From Methylophaga sp. (GTDB lineage Bacteria > Pseudomonadota > Gammaproteobacteria > Nitrosococcales > Methylophagaceae), in the NCBI GenBank assembly GCA_026988435.1, contig JALSLH010000040.1, positions 1 through 54,569 of the forward strand: a stretch of 54,569 bases of DNA, written 5' to 3'. The notes below the pieces were generated by a model. That model did no database searches. It saw nothing but the letters and a program-made list of their open reading frames with translations, and had not been told where the DNA came from. This document shows, piece after piece, positions 47,880-54,569 of the stretch. Made by a program: the position numbers and the translations under genes. The stretch's first letter is position 1; the number at the start of each line of letters is the position of its first letter.

Positions 47880-49891
47880 AGTCAGCACTCTTACAGGTCA
47901 GAGGATTAAAGACATGGTTGGGTGATAAAGCACTGCCTCTACGTGCTGTAGATGGTGTTGACTTTACGATTAGTCGCGGCGAAACCTTTGCGCTTTTAGG
48001 TGAATCTGGTTGCGGTAAGTCGATGACGGCATTGTCGATACTGCGGCTTAACCCACAGCCTATTAGTCACATTAAAGGTGGACAGGTCATCTTTAATAAT
48101 CAAGATCTATTGTCACTCTCAGAGTTTGAAATGGAAAGCATACGAGGCCGGCGTATTGCTATGATCTTTCAAGAGCCACAAAGCTCATTAAATCCTGTTT
48201 TATCTGTAGCAGAGCAAATAGGAGAATGTTTACAGTGGCGAGATTATTCTAAACAACAACTCAGCAAAAAGATTATTGATTTATTAGAATCGGTGGGGAT
48301 TTCTGATCCACAACAGCGTATGAATGCTTATGCTCATCAATTATCGGGCGGCATGAAGCAGCGGGTTATGATTGCAATGGCATTAGCCGGTGAACCTGAG
48401 CTATTGATTGCTGATGAGCCAACCACAGCCTTAGATGTCACTATTCAGGCACAGATATTAGATTTGTTAAAAGACATTCAAGTTAGAACAGGCATGGCAA
48501 TACTACTGATTAGTCACGACTTAGCGGTTGTTGCTCAAATGGCCGATCATGTGGCCGTTATGTATGCGGGGCAGATTGTTGAAACAGGATCGAGCGAACA
48601 GTTTTTCAAAAACCAACTACATCCTTATACACAAAAACTATTTGAGGCTTTGCCGACACAACAAAAACGACAACAGCGGCTCACAGTCATCAAAGGGCAA
48701 GTGCCTAAGCTAGATCAAGAATTTAAAGGCTGCCGGTTTGCAGCCCGTTGTGAACATGCTGAGCAGCACTGTCATAATCAACCCCCTAAGTGGTATGAAA
48801 ATGACGAACAGGGCGTACGCTGCCATTTATTTAATGGGGAAGGTTTACAAAAAAATATATTGGGTAAAAGAGCAGATCATTTATCTCCATTGTCTGAAGT
48901 AATAGCAACAGAAAAAATAGTGTTAGAACTAAAATCACTATCTGTATATTTTCCAATTCGCAAAGGTTTATTACAAAGAATAGTCGGCAATGTGCGCGCT
49001 GTAGATGATGTGAGTTTAACATTAAATGAGGCCGAGACTGTTGCATTAGTGGGGGAGTCAGGTTGTGGAAAAACAAGTTTTGCAAAAGGGATTTTACAAT
49101 TAATACCTATAACGGATGGACATATTTATTACCTTGGCAGTAAATTGAATGGATTATCGGAGCGACAACTAAAGTCGTATCGTGCAGCGATACAAATGAT
49201 ATTTCAAGATCCCTTTTCATCAATGAACCCGAGAATGACTATTACTCAAATTATTGAAGAGGGCATGTTAGCGAAGCGAGAACAAATTGATTCTTCAGCT
49301 AAATCAAACAAAGTCAGCGAATTATTAGAACGAGTTGGTTTACCATCAGATATAAAACATCGCTATCCTCATGAGTTTTCAGGGGGGCAGCGTCAACGCA
49401 TATGCATTGCAAGGGCTTTAGCAGCTGATCCTAAAGTGATTATTTGTGATGAGCCAACTAGTGCATTAGATGTTTCTGTACAGGCACAAATACTCAATTT
49501 ATTGCGCGATATTCAGCATGAATATGGCTTAACATATTTATTCATTAGTCATAATATTGCTGTAGTAAACTATCTAGCACATCGTGTGGCAGTGATGTAT
49601 TTAGGGCGTATCGTCGAACAAGGTGAACGCGAGCAAGTACTAAACTCACCAAAGCATCCCTATACACAGGCTTTGTTGGCCGCTGTTCCAGAAATAGATA
49701 AAGATAAGCAGCGTGATATCATTCGTTTAGAAGGTGAGTTACCCTCAGCCACTAATCCACCAGAGGGTTGTCATTTTCATCAACGATGCCCACAAGCCAT
49801 GCCAATTTGTCGGCAAAAATACCCAAACCAAACCGAACTATCTAAGAACCATGAGGTACGGTGCTTTTTATATGAGGAAAACAATGAATAA
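47876..49891 (+). CDS. Fused double ABC ATPase of the peptide/nickel family (YejF-like)
   Basis: A 671-residue protein with two nucleotide-binding domains. The first has [29 protein letters not shown] and DEPTTALDV; the second [29 protein letters not shown] and DEPTSALDV. Each ends in the oligopeptide-type tail with cysteines: [15 protein letters not shown] and [15 protein letters not shown]. The arrangement equals OppD-OppF fused as in YejF and GsiA. With a single permease next to it, the transporter may be a homodimer. It is co-transcribed with the permease and overlaps the DUF1244 gene by 8 nt. Confidence 0.93.
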   Translation: MKSALLQVRGLKTWLGDKALPLRAVDGVDFTISRGETFALLGESGCGKSMTALSILRLNPQPISHIKGGQVIFNNQDLLSLSEFEMESIRGRRIAMIFQEPQSSLNPVLSVAEQIGECLQWRDYSKQQLSKKIIDLLESVGISDPQQRMNAYAHQLSGGMKQRVMIAMALAGEPELLIADEPTTALDVTIQAQILDLLKDIQVRTGMAILLISHDLAVVAQMADHVAVMYAGQIVETGSSEQFFKNQLHPYTQKLFEALPTQQKRQQRLTVIKGQVPKLDQEFKGCRFAARCEHAEQHCHNQPPKWYENDEQGVRCHLFNGEGLQKNILGKRADHLSPLSEVIATEKIVLELKSLSVYFPIRKGLLQRIVGNVRAVDDVSLTLNEAETVALVGESGCGKTSFAKGILQLIPITDGHIYYLGSKLNGLSERQLKSYRAAIQMIFQDPFSSMNPRMTITQIIEEGMLAKREQIDSSAKSNKVSELLERVGLPSDIKHRYPHEFSGGQRQRICIARALAADPKVIICDEPTSALDVSVQAQILNLLRDIQHEYGLTYLFISHNIAVVNYLAHRVAVMYLGRIVEQGEREQVLNSPKHPYTQALLAAVPEIDKDKQRDIIRLEGELPSATNPPEGCHFHQRCPQAMPICRQKYPNQTELSKNHEVRCFLYEENNE

Positions 49892-50141
49892 ACAAACACA
49901 GTTAGAACTTGAGGCTGCTGCATTTCGTCGCTTAACAAGTCATTTACAAGAGCGTACTGATGTACAAAATATTGATTTAATGGAGCTTGCAGGATTTTGC
50001 CGTAATTGTTTAGCTAAATGGTATATGGCTGCAGCAGAGGATAAAGGCTTAGACATTGATTATGATCAAGCACGAGAGCATGTTTATGGAATGCCTTATA
50101 GTGAATGGAAAGATAAACACCAAATAGGCGCTAAGCGTTAA
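49884..50141 (+). CDS. DUF1244 family protein
   Basis: An 85-residue protein. AAAFRRLTSHLQERTDVQNI, then LMELAGFCRNCLAKWY with a C-R-N-C pair and ending GMPYSEWKDKHQ, matches DUF1244, a small helical family common in proteobacteria with no established function. The ATG at 49884 has GAGG upstream and overlaps the ATPase stop by 8 nt; the longer frame from 49734 lies within the ATPase gene and is not used. It is the last gene before the convergent anti-sigma gene. Confidence 0.9.
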   Translation: MNKQTQLELEAAAFRRLTSHLQERTDVQNIDLMELAGFCRNCLAKWYMAAAEDKGLDIDYDQAREHVYGMPYSEWKDKHQIGAKR

Positions 50142-50147
50142 GAGGCG

Positions 50148-50390
50148 TCAATGATCATGGTTTTTACACAGATCATGTAGTTTCTCAGCTAATGCTTGTG
50201 TATCAGTATTATCATCTTCTTTAGGTTTGGAAACGGTAATCACAGAAATCGTAGAACGAATTTGTTGTAAATAATTACGGCAACAACTGCAAACTAATAG
50301 ATGAAAAAACAAGCCCACACGTTTAGATAGCGGGAGATCGCCATCAATATAGTTGTTCACTTCATCTGCAATGTCTTTACATTGATACAT
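50148..50390 (-). CDS. Zinc-finger anti-sigma factor
   Basis: An 80-residue protein with the zf-HC2 pattern: a first Cys (C4 in MYQCKDIADEVNNYIDGDLP) and the H-x3-C-x2-C motif HLLVCSCC at about 29-37. There is no membrane helix, so it is a soluble ZAS-type factor. The Cys/His zinc site commonly responds to thiol oxidation or metals. It directly follows the ECF sigma gene on the same strand (the sigma TAA and this ATG are adjacent), so it is very probably its anti-sigma factor. Confidence 0.82.
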   Translation of the reverse strand: MYQCKDIADEVNNYIDGDLPLSKRVGLFFHLLVCSCCRNYLQQIRSTISVITVSKPKEDDNTDTQALAEKLHDLCKNHDH

Positions 50391-51059
50391 TTACTTATTG
50401 TCCTGATATTTTTCGATGCTTTGATGCAATGTTGTTCGAGCCCTGTGTAGTAATACCCGTACATTAGACGCGGACACATCTAAGATGTTACAAATTTCTT
50501 TCATTTCGATGCCTTCAAGATCGTATAGTGTTAAGGCGGCTCGTTGTTGGGCAGGTAATTTCTGGAAGCTTTGTTCTATAATCTCTTGCAATTGATCGTT
50601 GGCCAATATTGCTTCAGGTGTCGCTTGTTCCCATGCAAATACATCATCATATCGATGACCGGTATTATCGAATTTGTCAGAGGATACTGATTGCCAGCCT
50701 TCATCTAAAGAGCTATGCCTATTTTCACGGCGAACACGGCTCTTTGCACCATTGCTTACGATATGAAGTAACCATGTTTTTAATGATGAGCGACCTTCAA
50801 ACTTTGGTAATGCTTTAATAGCCGAGATCCAGGCATCTTGCACAACCTCATCAGCAAAAGCTTCACCAACAATGGCTCTAGCTACTGATATCATGAGGTT
50901 TTGGTATTCTGAAACCACTTTTTCAAAAGCAAGTTTTTCCCCGTCAATTAACTGTTTAATTAATCGTTGTTCATCCCGTGATTTTAATTTTGAAAAAAAT
51001 TTCATTCGATTTTGTAACAAATCCATTTTAGGGGGGTCTATGTTAGCAAGCTGAGTCAT
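50391..51059 (-). CDS. ECF-type RNA polymerase sigma factor
   Basis: About 222 residues with region 2 (FEKVVSEYQNLMISVARAIV, then VVQDAWISAIKALPKFEGRS, LKTWLLHIVSNGAKSR) and region 4 (FQKLPAQQRAALTLYDLEGI, EMKEICNILDVSASNVRVLL, HRARTTL). This is the ECF/RpoE family. ATG 51059 is tentatively chosen; a GTG at 51086 and ATGs at 51026 and 51005 are possible, and none has a good ribosome site. It is divergent from the Cys/Met-repeat peptide gene and directly upstream of its anti-sigma gene. Confidence 0.88.
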   Translation of the reverse strand: MTQLANIDPPKMDLLQNRMKFFSKLKSRDEQRLIKQLIDGEKLAFEKVVSEYQNLMISVARAIVGEAFADEVVQDAWISAIKALPKFEGRSSLKTWLLHIVSNGAKSRVRRENRHSSLDEGWQSVSSDKFDNTGHRYDDVFAWEQATPEAILANDQLQEIIEQSFQKLPAQQRAALTLYDLEGIEMKEICNILDVSASNVRVLLHRARTTLHQSIEKYQDNK

Positions 51060-51060
51060 G

Positions 51061-51074
51061 AATGACCGGTTATT
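51061..51074. promoter_or_regulatory. Imperfect dyad in the divergent region of the sigma and HvfA-like genes
   Basis: AATGACCGGTTATT matches its own reverse complement at 12 of 14 positions around ACCGGT. It lies in the 44-nt gap between the sigma and peptide start codons, where a regulator or two overlapping promoters could act. I do not recognise a known operator. Confidence 0.3.
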
Positions 51075-51103
51075 ATTATTTTTCACAATACTATAGGAAG
51101 TTT

Positions 51104-51568
51104 ATGATGTCTATTACTACTAATAAAAAAACAATCGCCCTAGTTACTGGCGCTGCATTAACAGCAGGTCTTGCACTCACTCCGATGATGGCTAGTGCTG
51201 AGACTGCTAATCCATTTTCATCTGCTGAATTGTCTAGTGGTTATATGCAACTTGCCGAAGGAAAATGTGGCGAAAATATGAAAAAAGAGGCTGAAGCTAA
51301 ATGTGGCGCTAAAATGAAAGCAGAACATGAGGCTAAATGTGGCGAAAATATGAAGAAAGATGCCGAAGCTAAATGCGGTGAAAATATGAAGAAAGATGCT
51401 GAAGCTAAATGTGGCGAAAATATGGGTAAAGAGGCTGAAGCTAAATGTGGCGCTAAGATGAAAGAAAAAATGGAAGAAGGTAAATGCGGCGAAGCAAAAT
51501 GTGGTGCTAATAAGAAAAAAGCTGAAGGCAAATGTGGTGAAGCAAAATGCGGTGCTGACAAAAAATAA
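51104..51568 (+). CDS. HvfA-like Cys/Met-repeat secreted peptide (putative RiPP metallophore precursor)
   Basis: A 154-residue protein. A signal peptide of about 32 residues (TIALVTGAALTAGLALTP, then MMASA) is followed by a short spacer and, from residue 52, six 12-residue repeats with one Cys and one Met each: E-[AG]-K-C-G-[EA]-[NK]-M-x-[KA]-E/D-x. The Cys are at 55, 67, 79, 91, 103 and 115, with Met four residues after each. A closing region has four more KCG motifs. In all there are ten KCG motifs, three of EGKCG type and seven of EAKCG type. EGKCG is the site modified in HvfA, an oxazolone/thioamide copper-binding RiPP of Haemophilus (established knowledge). Start 51104 (or 51107) follows AGGA. 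A strong terminator follows. Confidence 0.75.
   Translation: MMSITTNKKTIALVTGAALTAGLALTPMMASAETANPFSSAELSSGYMQLAEGKCGENMKKEAEAKCGAKMKAEHEAKCGENMKKDAEAKCGENMKKDAEAKCGENMGKEAEAKCGAKMKEKMEEGKCGEAKCGANKKKAEGKCGEAKCGADKK
51257..51472 (+). repeat. Six in-frame 36-bp tandem repeats in the peptide gene
   Basis: Each 36-bp unit encodes 12 residues around AAATGTGGC (KCG) and a Met codon at position 8. Units 3 and 4 are almost identical in DNA (GAAAATATGAAGAAAGATGC), pointing to recent duplication. The number of units could vary between strains. Confidence 0.85.
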
Positions 51569-51596
51569 CCGTCTTTATTCGAGCAGAAAATAATGA

Positions 51597-51622
51597 AAGG
51601 GGGCTCTGCGGAGCCCTTTTTT
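51597..51622 (+). terminator. Rho-independent terminator after the HvfA-like gene
   Basis: GGGCTC (51601-51606) pairs with GAGCCC (51611-51616) around TGCG, followed by six T. Weaker A/G-T pairs extend the stem outward. It lies 33 nt after the peptide gene and 77 nt before the DoxX gene, so it should uncouple high peptide expression from the rest of the cluster unless read through. Confidence 0.88.
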
Positions 51623-51698
51623 ATAATGGTAAGTTATATTAATTTCAAGCTATAACAGGGTGTAATTAGTAGAGCTATCCAAATTTAGGAGAAGCACG

Positions 51699-52277
51699 AT
51701 GTTTATATGTAAAATTGCGCATACATTTCAAGGCTTGTTAAATAAGACGCGAGCGGTGGATTTCCTAGCTCCATTAGCATTACGTTTATATTTAGCGCCA
51801 GTATTTTGGATGGCGGCAAATCATAAGTGGAATCCTTTTGATAGTGAGAGTTCGTTGCAGGGCACTATTGATTGGTTTGGCGGTTCGTTAGGCATGCCCT
51901 TTCCTGAGATTATGGCTCATTTAGCATGGAGTGCTGAATATTTTGGTGCTATCTTACTGGTCTTAGGTCTGGCAGTGCGCTGGGTTTCTATTCCGTTAAT
52001 GGCAACAATGATTGTAGCAGCACTAACGGTGCATTTAGATAACGGTTGGTTGGCTATTTCAGATTCAGCAGGATCTCAAGTTGCAGCAGCGCGGAGTATT
52101 TTGAAAGAGCATGGTAACTATGAATGGTTAACGGAGCAGGGTAACTTTGTTGTGCTTAATAATGGTATTGAATTTGCTACTACCTATTTCATTATGCTGT
52201 TGACTTTATTTTTCATTGGTGCAGGTAAATATGTCAGTGCTGATTATTGGATTGCTAGAAAATTCTCAAATTGTTAA
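51699..52277 (+). CDS. DoxX family membrane protein, HvfX-like
   Basis: A 192-residue inner-membrane protein with about four helices. RLYLAPVFWMAANHKWNPFD, GMPFPEIMAHLAWSAEYFGA and LVLGLAVRWVSIPLMATMIV are typical DoxX; the variant with the inserted periplasmic loop (LDNGWLAI to ATTYFIMLL) is found beside HvfA peptides and is named HvfX in databases (recollection). It is thought to help mature or move the copper-binding peptide. AGGAG lies 7 nt before the ATG. msrP follows 15 nt later. Confidence 0.75.
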   Translation: MFICKIAHTFQGLLNKTRAVDFLAPLALRLYLAPVFWMAANHKWNPFDSESSLQGTIDWFGGSLGMPFPEIMAHLAWSAEYFGAILLVLGLAVRWVSIPLMATMIVAALTVHLDNGWLAISDSAGSQVAAARSILKEHGNYEWLTEQGNFVVLNNGIEFATTYFIMLLTLFFIGAGKYVSADYWIARKFSNC

Positions 52278-52292
52278 ATCTGGAGACAATAC

Positions 52293-53255
52293 ATGTTCAT
52301 TCGTAAAAAAAGACTAGGTGAATTGCCGGCAAGTGAAATAACTGATCATCAAGTCTATCTTGATCGCAGAAAGTTTTTAAACGGTACAGCGGCTATTGCT
52401 ACGGCAAGTTTATTACCTTTTTCAATGGTTAGCGCTAAGTCAGGTATGCCCGAAGCGACTTATTTAGATCTAAAGAAAAGTCCTTATTCAACGGATGAAG
52501 AGCCGACAAGTTATGAATCTGCCACGACTTACAATAACTATTATGAGTTTGGAACAGGTAAGTCTGATCCAGCGCTTAGACTAAAAAATATAGACTTTCC
52601 TGATAAATCAACGCCATGGCGTATATCCATAGAAGGGGAGTGTGATAAGCCGGGTGAATATGATTATGATGATTTAATTCGTCCCTTTACACTAGAAGAA
52701 CGTATTTATCGATTTCGTTGTGTAGAAGGTTGGTCAATGGTGATTCCATGGGTAGGCTTCCCATTAGCAGATTTGATTAAGCGGGCACAGCCTAACTCAA
52801 GGGCAAAATATGTTGAGTTCACAACGTTTTATGATCCTGAAATAATGATCAAACGTAATGTATTGGATTGGCCTTATACAGAAGGCTTGCGAATTGATGA
52901 AGCAATGAATCCGCTTACTTTGTTAGCGGTGGGATTATATGGTAGTGAATTGCCAGGTCAGAACGGCGCACCTATCCGATTGGTGGTGCCGTGGAAATAT
53001 GGCTTTAAAAATATCAAATCAATTGTAAAAATTCGTTTTGTTGAAGAGATGCCCAATTCGGCTTGGATGAAAGCAGGTCCAAGAGAATATGGCTTTTATT
53101 CTAATGTAAATCCTGATGTGCCTCACCCTCGTTGGAGCCAAAGCAAAGAACGACGTTTAGGTGAGTTCTTGAAACGTAAAACAGAAATGTTTAATGGATA
53201 CGAAGAACAAGTTGCAAGCTTATATACGGGTATGGATTTAACAAAAAACTTCTAA
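52293..53255 (+). CDS. msrP: Protein-methionine-sulfoxide reductase catalytic subunit
   Basis: MsrP (formerly YedY) is a periplasmic molybdopterin enzyme that reduces methionine sulfoxide in exported proteins. In 320 residues it has a twin-arginine signal ([13 protein letters not shown], Arg25-Arg26), the molybdenum-ligating Cys143 in [15 protein letters not shown], then [20 protein letters not shown] and a C-terminus ending [12 protein letters not shown]. Length and motifs match E. coli MsrP (334 residues). It is 4 nt from msrQ and follows the HvfX-like gene. Control by the nearby sigma factor is possible but not shown. Confidence 0.95.
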   Translation: MFIRKKRLGELPASEITDHQVYLDRRKFLNGTAAIATASLLPFSMVSAKSGMPEATYLDLKKSPYSTDEEPTSYESATTYNNYYEFGTGKSDPALRLKNIDFPDKSTPWRISIEGECDKPGEYDYDDLIRPFTLEERIYRFRCVEGWSMVIPWVGFPLADLIKRAQPNSRAKYVEFTTFYDPEIMIKRNVLDWPYTEGLRIDEAMNPLTLLAVGLYGSELPGQNGAPIRLVVPWKYGFKNIKSIVKIRFVEEMPNSAWMKAGPREYGFYSNVNPDVPHPRWSQSKERRLGEFLKRKTEMFNGYEEQVASLYTGMDLTKNF

Positions 53256-53259
53256 ACTT

Positions 53260-53856
53260 ATGTCAAAGCTAAAAATCAGTTTATTTGTTGCCAGTTTAAT
53301 TCCGGCAGTCTGGCTTACGTATGCCTTATTAACTAATCAGTTGGGTGCAAACCCAATTGAGGCAATTACACGTGAAACGGGCTTATGGGCCTTACGTTTT
53401 TTGTGGATAACATTATTGATAACACCGCTACGTTGGTTAACGGGCTGGAATAAATTGACAACATTACGGCGTATGCTAGGTTTATATGTGTTTTTTTATG
53501 CCACACTTCATATGTTGCTTTATCTCTGGTTAGATCAGTTCTTCGATATTAACGATATCATCACTGATATTATCAAACGGCCGTTTATTACGATAGGATT
53601 TTTTACTTTTACAGCTTTAATCCCATTAGTAATCACATCTAATAATGCAATGGTTAAGCGCTTAGGTGGCAAGCGTTGGAAAAGGCTCCATCGCCTAACG
53701 TATTTCATAGCTATCGCTAGTTCTATTCATTTTTATATGCTGGTTAAATTAGATAAAACAGAACCACTAGTTTATATAGTTATACTTTCAGTTTTGTTTG
53801 CTGTGCGCATCTACAACAAGTATAAAAAATCAAACTCAATTGCCGTATTTAGCTAG
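53260..53856 (+). CDS. msrQ: Heme-binding quinol-oxidising subunit of MsrPQ
   Basis: MsrQ (YedZ) is the inner-membrane heme b protein that passes electrons to MsrP. It has 198 residues with about six helices: near 5-24, 45-60 (LRFLWITLLITPLRWLTG), 75-92 (LYVFFYATLHMLLYLW, a heme His), 105-125, 140-160 (HRLTYFIAIASSIHFYM, further heme His) and 165-180. Length equals the family. It forms an operon with msrP. Confidence 0.93.
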   Translation: MSKLKISLFVASLIPAVWLTYALLTNQLGANPIEAITRETGLWALRFLWITLLITPLRWLTGWNKLTTLRRMLGLYVFFYATLHMLLYLWLDQFFDINDIITDIIKRPFITIGFFTFTALIPLVITSNNAMVKRLGGKRWKRLHRLTYFIAIASSIHFYMLVKLDKTEPLVYIVILSVLFAVRIYNKYKKSNSIAVFS

Positions 53857-54026
53857 TTGGAAATCAAAAGCCTAATACACCATAATCGCTTTTCTAAGCG
53901 ACTTTAGTAGTAATTTAATAACTAAACCTCCTGCTTTTCATTATTTATTGGAATAAATCCTGCATATAAAATGTGGAATTTATTTTATGGCACTGTGCCT
54001 TCTAATAATTAAATGGAAAGTAATAG
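53857..54026. other. Intergenic region before the PAS gene
   Basis: This 170-nt AT-rich stretch holds a short hairpin TCGCTT/AAGCGA near 53885-53900 without a T-tract, probably a weak end for msrQ. A TGGCAC at about 53989 resembles a sigma-54 -24 element but the -12 part (TTGC) is not found. I see no gene in it. Confidence 0.3.
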
Positions 54027-54545
54027 ATGAAATATCATGTACAACCCACCAACCAAGAGCAGGTCATGAGAGAAAATGACTTTATTGTCTCAAAAACGGA
54101 TACCAAGGGTGTTCTGACTTATGCAAATAGAATTTTTATTGAATTTTCTAAATATTCAGAAGATGAATTAATTGGTAAACAGCATAATATTATTCGTCAT
54201 CCTGATATGCCACGAGGTGTCTTTAAGTTGTTATGGGATACGCTTTCTCAGCAGCAGGAAATATTCGCTTATGTAAAAAACATGTCTAAAGATGGTGGGT
54301 TTTACTGGGTTTTTGCAAACGTTACACCATCATATAATCCTGAAGGTAAGGTGATAGGTTATTATTCTGTTAGAAGAAAGCCAAAGCCAGGGAGTATTGA
54401 TGTTATTTCGGGGCTCTATAAAGAGATGTTAATGGCCGAACAAAAAGCTGGTTCTAAAAATGCTATTGAAGCATCGTTAGAATTAGTAACTAACATTCTT
54501 ACAGATAAAGGAATCTCGTATGAAGAATTTATCCTTAGCATCTAA
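54027..54545 (+). CDS. PAS domain protein (Aer-like sensor)
   Basis: A 172-residue cytoplasmic protein with one PAS domain: ENDFIVSKTDTKGVLTYANR, then FSKYSEDELIGKQHNIIRHP and MPRGVFKLLWDTLSQQQEIF, then YVKNMSKDGGFYWVFANVTP. The G-K-Q-H-N-I-I-R-H-P segment is that of Aer-type FAD-binding redox sensors. Here the PAS domain stands alone, without the chemoreceptor part. Its stop overlaps the start of a probable chemoreceptor by 26 nt, so the two may act as a split Aer. Confidence 0.85.
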   Translation: MKYHVQPTNQEQVMRENDFIVSKTDTKGVLTYANRIFIEFSKYSEDELIGKQHNIIRHPDMPRGVFKLLWDTLSQQQEIFAYVKNMSKDGGFYWVFANVTPSYNPEGKVIGYYSVRRKPKPGSIDVISGLYKEMLMAEQKAGSKNAIEASLELVTNILTDKGISYEEFILSI

Positions 54546-54569
54546 ACTTAAAACAATCATATTTGTAAG
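54520..54569 (+). CDS. Start of a probable chemoreceptor (partial)
   Basis: An ATG at 54520 with AAGGA 7 nt upstream opens a frame reading MKNLSLASKLKTIIFV up to the window edge. It overlaps the PAS gene by 26 nt. The basic, hydrophobic start is that of a first membrane helix, as in methyl-accepting chemotaxis proteins, which commonly follow PAS genes of this type. Only 16 residues are visible, so the function is inferred from context. Confidence 0.5.
   Translation, partial: MKNLSLASKLKTIIFV

Noticed and set aside
51257-51472. Possible CRISPR-like direct repeats
   Set aside because: The 36-bp units are contiguous without spacers and encode a regular peptide repeat in frame.
51241-51561. 106-residue minus-strand frame rich in APHFASPHL
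   Set aside because: It is the antisense reading of the KCG repeats and has no start signal.
53989-54005. Sigma-54 promoter before the PAS gene
   Set aside because: The -24-like TGGCAC has no TTGC-type -12 element at the right spacing.

Overview
This window is chromosomal DNA from a low-GC gammaproteobacterium. The gene orders pcnB-folK-panB-panC-panD, rpe-gph-trpE-trpG-trpD-trpC facing a CRP/Vfr-type gene and its OsmC-family neighbour, gyrA-pheA-ispH and msrP-msrQ are all typical of that class. I would guess a marine or aquatic lineage near Methylophaga/Cycloclasticus, but the sequence alone does not fix the genus. Most of the window is dense housekeeping DNA; novelty lies in small repeats, one ion-channel gene and one envelope/metal-stress cluster.

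Layout. 1-800: the end of a possible transposase, then a small gene broken by a 320-bp miniature inverted-repeat element (MITE). 845-5984: RNA polyadenylation, folate, deoxynucleoside kinase and pantothenate genes plus a YqhA-type membrane protein; panD and yqhA are bracketed by copies of the MITE end. 6095-9716: a glutamate-receptor-like channel, an OprD-type porin and a dicarboxylate/glutamate symporter. 9811-12963: YcgL, DUF885, OsmC/YhfA and CRP. 12987-18306 (minus): the trp operon led by rpe and gph. 18464-26936: assorted enzymes (Mrp, Dcd, PepN, HIT, spermidine-synthase-like). 26922-30388 (minus): a GGDEF/EAL protein and an RDD protein. 30624-36300: purL, a calcium-repeat OmpA protein and a helix-hairpin-helix protein. 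36357-40835 (minus): apt, motY, a Na+/H+ antiporter, an unknown coiled-coil protein and an Smr protein. 41084-50141: a PqiC-like lipoprotein, gyrA, pheA, ispH, a peptide-type ABC permease and double ATPase, DUF1244. 50148-53856: an ECF sigma/zinc anti-sigma pair diverging from a secreted Cys/Met-repeat peptide of HvfA type, an HvfX-like DoxX protein and MsrP-MsrQ. 54027-end: a PAS protein and the start of a probable chemoreceptor.

The strongest candidate for an unusual system is 50148-53856. A secreted peptide with a strict 12-residue repeat (one Cys and one Met per unit, ten KCG motifs in all) lies with an HvfX-like membrane protein and the periplasmic methionine-sulfoxide repair pair, opposite a sigma/anti-sigma switch. 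The usual HvfB/HvfC modifying enzymes are not in the window. Two other signals deserve attention. One is a family of short palindromic elements sharing a central hairpin whose stem changes while its flanks stay fixed. The other is a bacterial glutamate-receptor channel whose pore loop lacks the potassium-type GYG filter.
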